A stretch of 64,000 nt of DNA. Origin: Earliella scabrosa. Taxonomy: Eukaryota > Basidiomycota > Agaricomycetes > Polyporales > Polyporaceae. Shown piece after piece: positions 46,079-57,871 of this stretch; positions within the stretch are counted from its first letter, which is position 1, and each line of letters starts with the position of its first letter. The DNA lies in contig JABYQQ010000011.1 of the NCBI GenBank assembly GCA_022605405.1, positions 372,001 to 436,000 on the forward strand. Reading direction: 5' to 3'. The position numbers were made by a program, and so were the translations under genes. The notes beneath the pieces are model-generated. The model was not told where the DNA came from. It saw only the letters and a program-made list of their open reading frames with translations, and did no database searches.

Positions 46079-46324
46079 GGTGTCCTTCTCAGAATTACCG
46101 ACTTCTCCGGTATTCAGCGCTCAGCTGCTGCTTGGTCAACGCACCGCATATAGACGAGCCAGCATAGCCCAATCACGCCTTCTCTGTCTCCATGGCGCTA
46201 TGCACGTAGGCCCCACTGCACCTCGCGATCCGCGCGGTAGAAGACAGCCCACCAGTTCCCCTCCCCACACTTGACTCCCGCGCCAATTTCACGCCAGAAC
46301 TCCGGTCTGACGTCGATTGCATTA

Positions 46325-47119
46325 CGATTGATGAGTGCAACGAAGAAATCGTTCTTTAAGTACGACGTTCTCCGCCAAAATGTGTTACGGGAAGTTGTGC
46401 CCGTGAGAAAATAGTTCATACTCCGATTACACAGAGTAAGAGCAGAGTAAGCGCTGACATAAGCACTAGTAACAAAGTTTCTTACATAGCCAACCCTAAA
46501 CTGAGGTTAGCTGAGTCGCGCGGGAACCTGTTAGCCGCCCACAGCACTGCCACTATGTCTAGCTTTGCTTTTATCCTATACATTGCACATTGATACTAGT
46601 TACATAGTAATGGAAGATATAGGTGGGCTTGCATATCTTAAAACGCAAAATAAGCGCCCAAATGGCCGAAAATCCGAAGCTTTCTGTGCCTCGCTTTCGA
46701 CTGGGACACAGAAAGCTTCGGATTTTCGGCCGATGGTGCTCAGCAGTTCCTGGTCACATGACTTCTGACAATCTCAGATTGTAGCCATAAATGGTGGTAA
46801 CAAAACGGTATATATCACTATATGTTTTTAATCAAAACTGTATGTGCTAGAGTCAAAATACAATTGCCCAAATCGGGAAGGATGGGCTGTTTTTCGCATC
46901 TCATCGGCGATCAACGGGCGCCTATGTTGCCAAATTCGGTAGGCATAGTCATAAATATTGACTTGAGTGTGTATCTCTGTCAGTTTCTAATCAATCAATG
47001 AAGTATTATATATCATTGAAACCGGAAAAATCAGCTCTGTTCAATGGAACTGCTTTGAAGACATTCTAAATACAACTAAGGCAGATATTCACTGTTAACT
47101 AATCCCCACTCATCAATCG
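46325..47119 (+). mobile_element. Non-autonomous TIR element (MITE-like), copy 2
   Basis: Same 13-bp terminal inverted repeats and TA flanks as at 34530, in the same position relative to the F-box gene (about 250 bp after its stop). Confidence 0.65.
46664..46731 (+). repeat. Perfect hairpin, 25-bp arms, second copy
   Basis: Identical to 34869-34936. Confidence 0.9.
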
Positions 47120-47154
47120 TACCCTGCCAGACATGGCTCACTCCTCAACAAGTG

Positions 47155-50100
47155 TACTATGGCCACGCTTCTTTCCCTACTACGCTCCTCGTCTCTTGTT
47201 CTCTTGCATTCATATAATCGATCTCTACCCCGTGTTTAGCAGACTGCAAGTTCTGCATCACTCAAACCAGCACACGCGTACGCCTCCCATCCTCATCCCT
47301 TTCCATCTCACCGATTGGCGGTTCGTTGTCCGAAGTCGTCCCCCACGGACCCACTGGAGCTCCTCGTCGTTTTGTCTTCACCTATCGCACTACCGCACAG
47401 GCTATGTCTACGGTTATCTACATATCCGATATCCTTCTCAGCTCCCGGCCGGTCCGGTGAGTTCCGTCTTGAAGCTATCTCCAACACGTATAGATGAACA
47501 AATCACGCATTCGATAGACAGCGCAACAAACGCCCCGTATCGATATCGATGTTCGTATGAAGAGCGGACCCGCACGTTGTGAGAACATTGCTGCTGCCGC
47601 CACCACCGGTCTGGCTCGTTGACATCAGCTTCATCCGACGGTCCAGGCAGCGCCTATGGCTCGTATTGTAGGTATGTGCGATTGTTGGAAATTCTATGCA
47701 GATGTGTCGCTGATCAGTATATTCCCTGCCGTTCAGGATCCTTCGACACATGTGCGAGCATCCGAGTTGTAGGCCCACGAATCGGAGAAGCACAAAAAAG
47801 CTCAATGATGCCCACTGAGGTTAACCTCGACGAGACGGCGCAGAGGATCCGGGATTCGGCCGCCCGGGTGCGTGCAAGACGGTGGACATTCCTCGAGGGC
47901 GAGGCCGGCATCATCGTGAGGCTACACGAGAGCCTGGAGTGGAGGTACCTGGTAGCGTGAGCTTGGCGGGAAACCGAGTCTGCGACATCTCGATCACGGA
48001 TGGCCGCGCTCGCAACACCGCTGAGCATCTCATGAATATGTGTCGCACGCGCGACGCAGCTCAGACTCTGAACTAGAGAGTGGACATGCCTGTACATACA
48101 CACCGGTCGCGCGGAGCTCTTATTCCTTTCTTCTCCCTTACTTTCTATTGATACTTCTACACCCAGTGCTCGCTCATACTTACGTCTTCGTCTACTCGTC
48201 GTCTATATCAGTCCGTACTCTTGCGAAGTTTCTCCATGTCTTGCTCGACGTGCATTGACGTCGTGTCTCCAACGGTCGTGAAGCGAGGACGTGCTCCTCC
48301 TGGGTGGGGCATCATGATAGGGTGCCCAAGGGCGCTGATCCCGGGCGTGTGACGGTCAAAGAAATAGCTCGATACGCGCCGCCGTCTCGAGCTCTGAGCT
48401 GCTCGATAATTCGCGGTATCGTCTAGGGATGCGGAACGGCTTGAGACGAGTCATTGGTCGGATATATGTCGACGTCGAAGGCGGAAGGAGCCTCGAGGGG
48501 TCCCATCCCCCTGTCAGCTCCTTGCGGCTCGGGGAGGGTGATTTCCGGAGCCTCTTCCAGGCGAAGATTTCGCACGGAACGAGGGCGTTGTGCGATACGG
48601 TATGAGGTGGCGCTACAGATGCGCTAGCCGTGTCTGAGGATGGAGTATTGGACCTTGAGGTGGACGTCGGGCCCAGTAGCGCGACTCAGCTCGAGAATGG
48701 GATCGGCGCCGGCGGGATCAAGCGCAGCCGCTGGCATTCCTGCATATCTGGTCCATGGAATGTGTGGGGACGCGCGTCTCGTAAGTCCGCCTTTCCTCGC
48801 ATGGTCGGGTCTTCTAGTTGAGCAGCGCGCGCAAGCCATGTCGTCCGCGGACCGTGCTGACGTTGACGTTCGTTGGGTGCTCGAGCTACCAGCCCAACGC
48901 CCTTGCAGAAGCTGTCGAGGGGCGGGGACGAGGCAGAGACGTCGACAAAGCTGCGCGGGGACTGCACGAGGCGGAGCGGAGGACATGCTCGGAGGAAGTG
49001 TGTAGTGCAGGTTGCGCGTGCTCCAGGCACCTAGAGCTGGGGTCAGAACATATCAGAGACAAAGCAAGAAATGGGCCCGTTACGAACCTCGAGGTCACGG
49101 TTGCGATGACCAATACAGAGCGCGGGCGACATGAACCCGCTTTCAACGCGCTCGTGCACTCCCTCCATGTCCAACTTGGAGCGTGTCGATCGAGGGTGAC
49201 CGGTGATTGCGTGCACTGGTGTTCGATGTGCAAGGACGACCACGGTTCGGGTCGACGCACGCGGAGGCTACTGCCGTTTAGCTCTTGATTGTCTGGACCT
49301 GCTGTAAGACTACAATGTTGGACCGGTCCATGGCGAGGTCCATGCGGTTGGTAAGCGAAGCCAACTTGTCGGTTGCGGCCGCGCCAACGGCGAGCGCATC
49401 TGGAGATAAGTTCAAGATGTCAGCACATGCAGACATGACGTACGACTACACAACATACTGGCAGCACCAAACATCTGTTCGGGCAGAAGACGACGACGCC
49501 GTGCACGCTTGATAGTGCGTCGTACCCCGTTCGAGCTTTTTCTCAGCGGAAACACGACGCGTCCATCTGTCGCTGTCGCTTCGACTCGGGTGAGTGGACG
49601 GACCGCGACCAATGCAGGCAACGAGGGCGAGATGACCGTAACGCGCGACAATTGCACCTGGGTTGCAGGGAATAGATGAGCATCCGCCAGCGAGAGTTCA
49701 ATGAATCGAGCTGTGTCGTCCTACCCTCATCATGCGCCTTGTTCCGTCCCGTGCGCCGCTGCAGGCCCTGCGTCTCTTCGCTCATGTCATGCTCTCGACG
49801 GATAAAGCTCAAAGAACTTGAAGACGAACGCGAGGAGTGGTCGCCGGCGCACGTTGAGATGTTGGACACAGTGGGCGGATTTGGCAGCCGCGAAGATCGA
49901 GGATGGGCGACCCTGGTCCCTGCGCGTCGAGAAGCGTTAACGCGCCAAAAGTGCGGGCTTGAGGTACACTAGTGCATGTACCGGCAGGGGAGCCCGAGAG
50001 CTCCCGGACAGTCAGCAGGTGGATGGTGGATGGGAAGACGACGCCGAGCACAGGGTGCTTCTTGCGAGCGAGCCGTTGTCAATCTGACGAGAGCGGGGCT

Positions 50101-53100
50101 ACTTATTTTGTGTCTCAAATGGCGCATCTCGCCGTCTCTGTCTCCGCCTCGTGTGCTCAGCCAGCTTCTGATGAGTCTTAAAGCGCCATATATTGGTCTC
50201 CGTAGGCTGCCTAGCACGAGTTTGCGACGACATGAGCGGGAGTTGAAAACGGAGCAGATCGCACCAACCTGAGGGGAGCAGAATGTGGATGGTGAGAAGG
50301 TCTGTCGTTTAGATACCGTTAACGGGCACAATGATAAGGTTTGGACACGCGCCGTCCTCATACAAGGGACCTCGCACTATCACCTGCAGATCTTCTCGTA
50401 GATGGTCTGGAGGCCGCGACCGTTGTCTTGACCGGTGCAGAGAGAGCTGTAGGAAGCGTAAGGGGTAGAGAGCTGTAGATCTTTGTGGGTACCAGTGGTA
50501 ACTAGTAAAGCGAGAATGCGTCAGGTCTGCGCAGTGGGGGCGTGCAAGTGAAGTTGCAGCGAAGGTCGATCCGTCACGCTCCAGTCGGGGACGCGTTATG
50601 TCACGCGTCGGTGAAGTGTGACACCATGGTCACGGCTCTGATCTTCCGGAGCGCTACTCCGCCGTCAACACGTTACACGACGCCTTCTCGCAGGATGTGG
50701 ACCACACGACGCGGTGCGAGGCTGCTACGATTGCTCGCGACTACGCGTTGTGCGGCTTCTTCTGGACACCCATCTACGTCTGCTCGACCCCGTCCTGCGG
50801 CCCCTTCCCGCTCTGTGCGCTGTCGCTCCTCCGGTGCCGTGCTGAGTCTCGAGTCACCTTACTCCCCTTGGCGATCTCTACTCCAGCCCTGCTCGTGACC
50901 TCTTTCTGGGGACTCGCTTCCAACGTACACCCCGCCTACACGCACTGCAGGAGAATCCAAGCGGCTGCCAGCCTGCGACGGTGGATCTGCTCGACCAAAA
51001 GCGTCCCTGCCATGGATGCGCATGCTCACGCCCTCTGCGGAGCATCGTGCTCCTGTCACTGCGCCTCGAACACTCACTCAGCAGTCTTTCATCAAGCAGT
51101 CACTCTCAAGCGTCCTCCACGTCAGTCGCACTTCTGCATTGTCCACCCGCCATATCACTTTGACTGACATGCCTACAGTAGCTCCAACGTGCATAACCTG
51201 GCAAGCACAGTGTCGACGAAGCAGTCGGGACATGACGACTTGGCGTCCGCCTCCGGCAGCGATCCGGCTCGTGCACGTACCTTTGCCAGCACGACTTCTA
51301 CTCCCTCTCGCCCATTTCCAGCGCCCTCTCGCCATCATCTCCGCACTCGCACGCATGAGTCACTACGCCTAGCTGTCTCGCCCCGCTGATGCGTGAACGA
51401 TGGAGTAGGGCGGAGGGTAGTTACGCGACATCGGTCTGGAGAGGCTGGGGGAAGGGAGGGTCGTGTGAGAGAGCACAGGTTGCGGAAGGTATGTTCCATC
51501 TCTCGTGGATGATCTCGTCGTCATTGAGCTGGCATCCTCAGCTCTATCGCGCACATCGTGCATCACCTACGGACCACCGTCCGAGGCTCTAGTCGTTCAT
51601 CAAGTCGTGCGTTACTCAGGCTTTGCGCTGGCCCGCTCGGTACAAACCGGTACTCTGGCCTAACCCCACGGTATCCGTCCTCAGAGTCACCGAGCTTTGT
51701 CACGCCATACACCGGCGACTCAACGTAGTGTTCAAGACCTGCACGTAACTGTTTCAGCAGGTCCGTCTTGCTCGAGACCTGGTTCAACACTTGCACGAAT
51801 CGGACCTTCATACATCCCCCTCCCCGCCGTTCATGCACCACAACATTTCCTGTAACATGCAAAGCTCGATTTCATTCTGCCTTCGAGATGCGCTGTGCCT
51901 CTCGATGCTGCCACTCCGTCCGATACACCGCGAGCTTTCGTGCGTGTGACGCTTCTCCATCGACTGGCGCAGGAGGCGCAGAAGGCACAGGCACATCGAC
52001 GCGGAGAACAAGCACGTTCTAACTGCTTGCCAATCGTATCCATCTCGCTGCGCACACGGTCGAGATACTCTCTCGTCGTTCCGACCACGTTCCCGCAGCA
52101 CTTCGCCCATCGACATTCCCAGGTTCCGGATGCGCGGTTCGCGTGCAATGCGGTCCTCCCAGGCCACAGCACGTCGCCTGCTTCCCGCGAAGCGGCGAGA
52201 CGTCCTCTCGCGCGTGGCGTGGCTAGCTGTCTCGGAGACGCGCCATCCTCTGTTCGGATCCAGGGCTTCATCGTTACGGACACCTCGCCTGTCGTCCGCT
52301 CGGCGCTCGCTGTTCCCTCCCACCTACGTCCGCGAAGAGCACACGCAGCCATCCCGCTGTCCACTTTTTGCGTGCGTCACCCTCGATCGCCCGCATCTCG
52401 CTCACAGTTCCCGCCTGGGCATGCAGATCTGCTCGACTCTCCGAATTGATGGGTGTCAGCGAGGCGTCTCCTCTTCAAGCAGTCTCAACTTCAGCAGCTC
52501 CGCACGCAACACTTCGCATCCCAAGGTTGTTGGCTCGCGACATGTCTCATCCGCGAGGCCCCCATCCCGCACATGCAGAGACGCGGTGCGCGAACCATCA
52601 GCGACCATACGTTCTGCCAGTCAAGCAACCCGCTCACGCTCTTCTCTGTCGGCTGGACGGACAGCGCTCGACAATGCCCGTGAATCAGACGGACGGTGGA
52701 GACTCACAGCGCGCATGCCGGCCATCCCGCCAGTCGCGGCGAGCGTATCTCATGCGGGTGAGCACCGCTGAGTCTCCGTCCTCAGCACTGCACCGGCCGT
52801 GGACGGGCTCGCGGGTGACCCGTGAAGTGGAGGCACGTTGATGTCGGTGGGCGGAAGCAGTCTCGCTCATGGCACCGGAAAACGGACTCAGAGGTGTCTG
52901 CTGTCGCGTGGACCTTCTGTCCCTCGGGCCGGGCTCGCGTTCGTTCTCGCCCGCTGTACGGACCGCATGCGTTTGAGAGAGGGTCAAACAGAATGGAAAG
53001 TGCAACAGGCCTAGGCCGAACTTGCTGCATGCGATAATCTGCCACGACGAGATCCGTGACATGCAGGACGCGTGGCGCGTTACGTCACGCGCTTGTCATA

Positions 53101-54521
53101 CGCGACCGAGTCACAGCAGGGGCTCGAACACGACCCTACCAACGCCAGAAGACCACCACGGACCCACCGAAATACCTCTTCGCGTGCGGTACAAGCCCGA
53201 CAGTAGTGTGGGGCTTGCTGCCTCGTCCATGCTCTGCCATGATCGGCTGAAATCTGTCCCATCCCTTCCGAGTCGCTCCCCTTCCATGCTCCAGTCAAAG
53301 CCTTCGACTCTTCCCCCTTAATATTATATGGGCACCCTGTTTCGTGCGCCTCTGCTAGCGTTTTCTCCACTTGCGCCTTCCCGCCTCCCAAATCTGTATA
53401 TGCAATATCGCACTCGGGCGAAACACGGATCGCCATGTCTGAGATCGAGTCGAGCGTCCTACCGGTGCGTCTCGTGGAGCCATATCCATCGCCGATTAGG
53501 ACTTATCCTGCGCTTACCCACGCTCAGTACTTGGGTGGTTCCCGGTCTTTTCAGTCGTACCCATCGGCGCAATCTATACAAGTACGGGCACGGTCAGAAT
53601 GAGTACTCGAAGTTCCTCCCCGTCCATTCTATCGCTGTGTCCGTCCTTCCAAACATATCACTCTTGGGTCCCTTTGAGATGTGCCGTTCCGGCTTTAGAC
53701 GATTTGTTCAACATCTTATGGCCAGAATATAGTGGAGCGCAACCTTTGAATGAGGTGACGAAGAAGCACACAGCAACGAATTGCTGCAATCGGTGAGTCA
53801 ACTGCCGCAGAGACTGCGTCCGAAGCTGCGCATCGACCTTCGGAGTCTTCGCGCACATCTTCGTAGTGCACGACAGATCCGGATGTCTCGCTCCGTTCCT
53901 CGGCACCTCAACCGCCTACACTCTTCTTCTCCCCGTCCCGTCTCACAGAATCCCACCTATCCGTCACAACCACCATCACCAATGCTGCAATGTCCATTCG
54001 CGATAGACCGCGATGCTAGACCGCGATGCGAGATCACGGCACCGGCCGCATCCTCGCCGTCCAACCGATATCGCGCTAGCAGATCCCACTGCTTGGCCTC
54101 AGGGAGAGCCCAGGTGGCTAGCGGTCGCATTACGCCTGGTATGCTCAGAGGGAGAGTCACATATAACCAGGAATGAGGTACGCTCCTCCCTCTCTGGCAA
54201 TCGTCCCGACTTGAACAGTCCTTCCTAGCTCTCTTCCGCAAGCTCCGTGCATCCTGCATGGCGGGTCCGTGCCCTGTACGCCTATCTGGTCACACTTCAG
54301 TCCTCGCCATCAAGGAGGATCATTAGGAAGCGCACCTCGTCCTCCTCAACTGGCGACTCTTTCGCCACTCTCACCCATCATGGCACATCCGGTCACTCGT
54401 AGCTGTTCCGTTCGCGTTCAGTAATCATGACGGCGGGTCTCATAGGGAAGATTTCTTCGCGCGGCCCCATCCGCCCAGCCTCGTCTTTGAGACCTGCACG
54501 ACGTTAAGTGCATGGTGCCAG
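47155..54521. other. Downstream modules of unit C, no confident gene
   Basis: Patchwise related to 35360-41199 and, in part, to 57872-63180. One small open frame ends at 47960 and encodes a helical segment (EVNLDETAQRIRDSAARVRA, then FLEGEAGIIVRLHESLEWR). Its counterpart at about 35860 is frame-disturbed. Around 51563-51862 a minus-strand frame looks protein-like (TDLLKQLRAGLEHYVESPVY). Nothing could be assigned to a family or joined by convincing introns. Confidence 0.35.
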
Positions 54522-55559
54522 ATGCTCGCTCCGACGGTGCAAGGTATCTCCCCATCGTACCCATTCCTTGACGGTGATAAAGCGTCATGCAGTCCGGCAG
54601 TTGTGACCGTAAACCAGCTTTCTCCGCGCAGCTTGCGATTCCACGTCAATCCTACCGAGGCGGCTAGCGCTGTGGATCAGGATAGTCGCCGCCATGTCGT
54701 CTCCCCATGCGGCTCCAAGTTTGCGATACACACTGCGTCTCACGTCAACGCAAGTGCTATACGCTCGTCGACGGACGCGAGATGGGTACGTGATAGCTCT
54801 CATCTCTCGGGATTCGCGCACGATCATTTACTGATAACAAATACCCTTCCAGCTGCAGCATACCGAGCTGTGGTGTCATACATACGTCGTGCGCTCATCG
54901 CAAGACATGAAGAATCGCATAGGCGGGTTGGCTCAGTCCCTCTACACATGTCGAATGTCGATGTACGTGCCGTGCGTATGCTACGCACACTGCGCACACT
55001 CCCTCATGGCTCACGCTCGTTGCAGCTACACTTGTATTCGCAAACAACCTCGACAGGATCATTGCGATATGCGCGCGGGGTCTGCGAACCTGTCTCTACC
55101 GGGGAGGAGGCGACAGCTTTGTCCGAAGCATCTCGTCTGCAACCTGCAATCGTCCTGTCTCTCAACAAGGAATCACAGTCAGTCTGCCGGCACGTCCTCC
55201 TCCTCCTGCGGCGAGTGTGGTCCATCGATGTCAGGAGGTCAACTCGTCGCTGTCATGCGTCTTCTCGTCGTCCGCATCGCTTCATCTGTGATTTCTATGT
55301 TGGGCTGTGCCTAGTCTCGGGCGGCCGTCGCGGGCTGTTCCACCTATTCCCATCAGAATATCTGTTAGGTTTGGGTCGAGTCGTTGTCGGTACTCGAGGA
55401 GCGCAATACGGAGTCGGAGGAGAGGCAGCGCAGCTCCTCCGGGGTGCGTCGAGCATCGGAAGGCACGATGCGGAGGATGCAATGATGCATTGTGCGACTG
55501 CGCACAACGCCCATGTGGTCCATCGATACCGTGCCGTGCCTTACTTACTGACCTCATGA
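54522..55559 (+). CDS. 345-codon open frame of doubtful status
   Basis: An ATG-started frame runs 1038 bp without a stop. The product is rich in Arg, Ser, His and Leu, has no recognisable domain, signal or membrane segment, and its composition resembles out-of-frame translation. Its 3' half overlaps the repeated module shared with 41200-41400, whose counterpart frame is not preserved. It could be a chance frame or a remnant; I would not count it as a gene without transcript support. Confidence 0.15.
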   Translation: MLAPTVQGISPSYPFLDGDKASCSPAVVTVNQLSPRSLRFHVNPTEAASAVDQDSRRHVVSPCGSKFAIHTASHVNASAIRSSTDARWVRDSSHLSGFAHDHLLITNTLPAAAYRAVVSYIRRALIARHEESHRRVGSVPLHMSNVDVRAVRMLRTLRTLPHGSRSLQLHLYSQTTSTGSLRYARGVCEPVSTGEEATALSEASRLQPAIVLSLNKESQSVCRHVLLLLRRVWSIDVRRSTRRCHASSRRPHRFICDFYVGLCLVSGGRRGLFHLFPSEYLLGLGRVVVGTRGAQYGVGGEAAQLLRGASSIGRHDAEDAMMHCATAHNAHVVHRYRAVPYLLTS

Positions 55560-55708
55560 CCGTAAGCCATGTGCATGCTTCACCCGAGGGATTAAAATAG
55601 ATGTCAGATGTCCCGGTCTACTAGTATCCCATATACGTATACCGTTCGGCGCATCTCCCTGTTGGAATCAATGATGACGTTGCTTCAGGAGCATCGCAAT
55701 AGAAGAAC

Positions 55709-56230
55709 ATGACATACCTGGCGGCTTTCAATCGCGAGTTATCGGCCATGAAGTTTATGCTCGGAAGAAGCACGTCTGCTGTGCGCCGCGAGGTGGACGA
55801 CCTGCGAGAACTATCTCACGGGTTGTCAATCTATGAGTACTATAGCTGGGTTCTTTGGATGCTGGTGGACACGCTTCAAGCCGCAGAAGCTTCTCAGCGG
55901 TCGACAGCGGCGCGCTACCGGTTCCAAAGTACTCCGAGTCCGAGTTCAACTACATCCCACAAATTTGATCCACTCTCAGAGAAACGGTGCAATCTCAGCA
56001 AGCGGTGTGTGGACGCACTTGATGTAGTGTCACGGAGAGACGACGGCCAGAAGAATACGGAAAGAAATGAAGATGCACGGTCATTGCGGTGTACCTGCCG
56101 CATGTCAGAGGCGTGGTGGAATAGCGGCAGTGCGCACCGCACCGCTTATCGTTTGTCTTCCACGCTTGAGGCTCCTGCTGGGAAGCTCAATCAGGGCGCG
56201 AACACTGACCGGAGTCCTAGGGTCTATTGA
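55709..56230 (+). CDS. Possible small coiled-coil ORF in the upstream module of F-box copy D
   Basis: The frame is open for 173 codons. Its first 60 residues (LAAFNRELSAMKFMLGRST, then RREVDDLRELSHGLS, YYSWVLWMLVDTLQAAEA) look like a helical protein, and the orphan module at 41.6 kb preserves a related frame up to a stop. In units B and C the same position reads TGA instead of CGA, so the frame is closed there. The distal half is probably non-coding. This may be a decaying small gene next to each F-box gene, or only conserved upstream DNA. Confidence 0.25.
   Translation: MTYLAAFNRELSAMKFMLGRSTSAVRREVDDLRELSHGLSIYEYYSWVLWMLVDTLQAAEASQRSTAARYRFQSTPSPSSTTSHKFDPLSEKRCNLSKRCVDALDVVSRRDDGQKNTERNEDARSLRCTCRMSEAWWNSGSAHRTAYRLSSTLEAPAGKLNQGANTDRSPRVY
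55803..55820 (+). promoter_or_regulatory. Palindrome-like element upstream of F-box copy D
   Basis: TGCGAGAACTATCTCACG, the same variant as at 41682, about 530 bp upstream of the ATG at 56334. Confidence 0.35.
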
Positions 56231-56237
56231 TTATATA
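56207..56237 (+). promoter_or_regulatory. Core promoter of F-box copy D: conserved box plus TATA
   Basis: GACCGGAGTCCTAGGGTC at 56207-56224 and TATATA at 56232-56237, the same spacing to the ATG (127 bp from box start) as in copy C. Confidence 0.5.
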
Positions 56238-56333
56238 CATATCCCCCATGAGCCTCAGGCCATCCGCAGCATTCGTCTCTTCGCCCCTCCCCTCCGCTCT
56301 CTCACCTCTCGTATCCTCGATCTACTCGCAGAC

Positions 56334-57871
56334 ATGAACAACAGTCGCCTCCCCATCGAGATTTGGGAGCACATCATTGACTCCTGCCGCAAACCTCAGG
56401 ACTGGTATGAACGAATGTGGTATCACACCTGGCGCCAGACCGCCCTCGTCTGTTCGGCCTGGCTCCCCCGCAGCCGACTCAACCTCCTCTACGAAGTCGA
56501 ACTCTCTGCTGCGTCGGACGTCGACCTCCTTCTGCGTACGCTCCAGGAGGCACCGCACTTTGCGGACATGGTACATAGATTGAGCGTTTACACTTATATT
56601 AAGAGCTATCAGCCACTTGCTCGGATGCCGCTTGTGCTGCTGTTGAAGAACTGTGTAGCACTCCGTCTGTACGACACCTACTGGGCTGAGATGTATCCGT
56701 CTCGACATGCTGACAGGTTCCTCCATCCCTGGTCAGGCAGGATAGTAGAGCTACAATTGGCAATTTGTAGCAGAGCCCTCCGAACCATTATCCGCTTTAT
56801 CTGGTCGTTGCATCACCTGCAAAATCTGTGGCTTCGGTGGGATGAAGTTCGGGAATTATTCATTAATAAGTGGCGGCCAGACGTCCAAGCTGGCAAATGC
56901 CATAGCTTACGATCTCTCAAGTTTAAGGTGCGATCTATCCTATTTCACGCATCTGTGGCGCGCATATACTGAAGTTCTATCCTAGGGTGGGGAATGTGCC
57001 CTGGTTCTCTGGCCAGTGTCTGCGTTCGGCTGCTCTGTCAGGAGTTTGGAACTGGACGTTACGAAAGGGGTCTCAGGTATGATTTCCTCTGCCCTGAACA
57101 TGACTACACCTCTGATCGGCACCAAGGAGACACTTTGCAGTGCATCGAAGCCTTCAGCGGACTCGAACGTCTAACAGTTTGCTGCTGGTTGGACGATCCA
57201 CCGTCCGACCCTGGCATTCGCGCCAGATCTGCCACCTCAAGCGCACGCACGCGTACATTGCGATCCGTTCTGGGGAGCGTGCACTCGGGTGAAGCCCTGC
57301 TATCGCTCAAAGTTGACGTGCGGCCCTCCGACTGGATGCACGGTTCCTCTTATGGTGTCGACCCCACGGGCCTTCTAGACCTCCTTCTCGGGGACGAGAT
57401 GCTGGCCATCCTGTCTCGGTTCCCGGAGCCGTGTCAGCCTCGACGAGAGCGACGGGGAGCACGACGCCCAGTGGTGGACGGCGGAGATGGTGCGCCGGCT
57501 CCCTGACAGCTGTCACGCCGCTGTCTCTGTCGAAGTGCATCTCAGGACGAGTGGTGCGTCATGCGGCCCCCTCCGATTTGTGGCGACAATTGTTCATGCA
57601 TGTCATGCTATTCTTAGACTACTGGCGACACCTGTGGCATACGCGGGAGGAGATCGAGACAGCCTGGCAAGTAGAGAGGGTAGCCGAGGAACTAGCCGAG
57701 GAACTAGCCGAGGAAGAAGTTCGTCAGCGAGCACTGTATGAAGACGAGTCGCTCCTGGCGGATGTCGTCCGCATGCTCGATGGAGACGGCACAATCTATG
57801 GACCGGAGCAGGAGCAGGGTGTAGCCGGCGCCGAGCAACTCGTTCGGGACGGGGATGAAGCGGATGTGTAG
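56334..57871 (+). pseudogene. F-box protein gene, copy D, truncated by an 11-bp deletion
   Basis: Exon 1 (56334-56927) is nearly identical to that of copy C and begins MNNSRLPIEIWEHIIDSC. Exon 2 (56986-57076) and the start of exon 3 (57127 onward) are also intact. Near 57425-57460, relative to copy C, 11 bases are missing within the segment corresponding to FTELRQLHFALTEND. The frame shifts there and stops at 57504-57506, so the product would lack the last leucine-rich part and the tail. The old last exon (57618-57871) is still readable and encodes RHLWHTREEIETAW, a repeated ELAEELAEE stretch and ALYEDESLLADVVRMLDG, like copy A rather than copy C. A shortened protein of roughly 390 residues with an intact F-box could still be made. 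Confidence 0.7.
57681..57714 (+). repeat. 12-bp tandem repeat in the last exon of F-box copy D
   Basis: Nearly three copies of tagccgaggaac, giving ELAE units in the old tail frame. It lies downstream of the frameshift. Confidence 0.8.

Larger units (their letters stand above)
46321..47154 (+). repeat. 834-bp island identical to 34526-35359
   Basis: Second copy of the identical island, offset 11795 bp. Flanking sequence differs from that of the first copy immediately on both sides. Confidence 0.85.

Noticed and set aside
52130..52771. A 213-codon plus-strand open frame
   Set aside because: Arg/Ser-rich composition, no motif, overlapping open frames on both strands, and no preserved counterpart in the other units.
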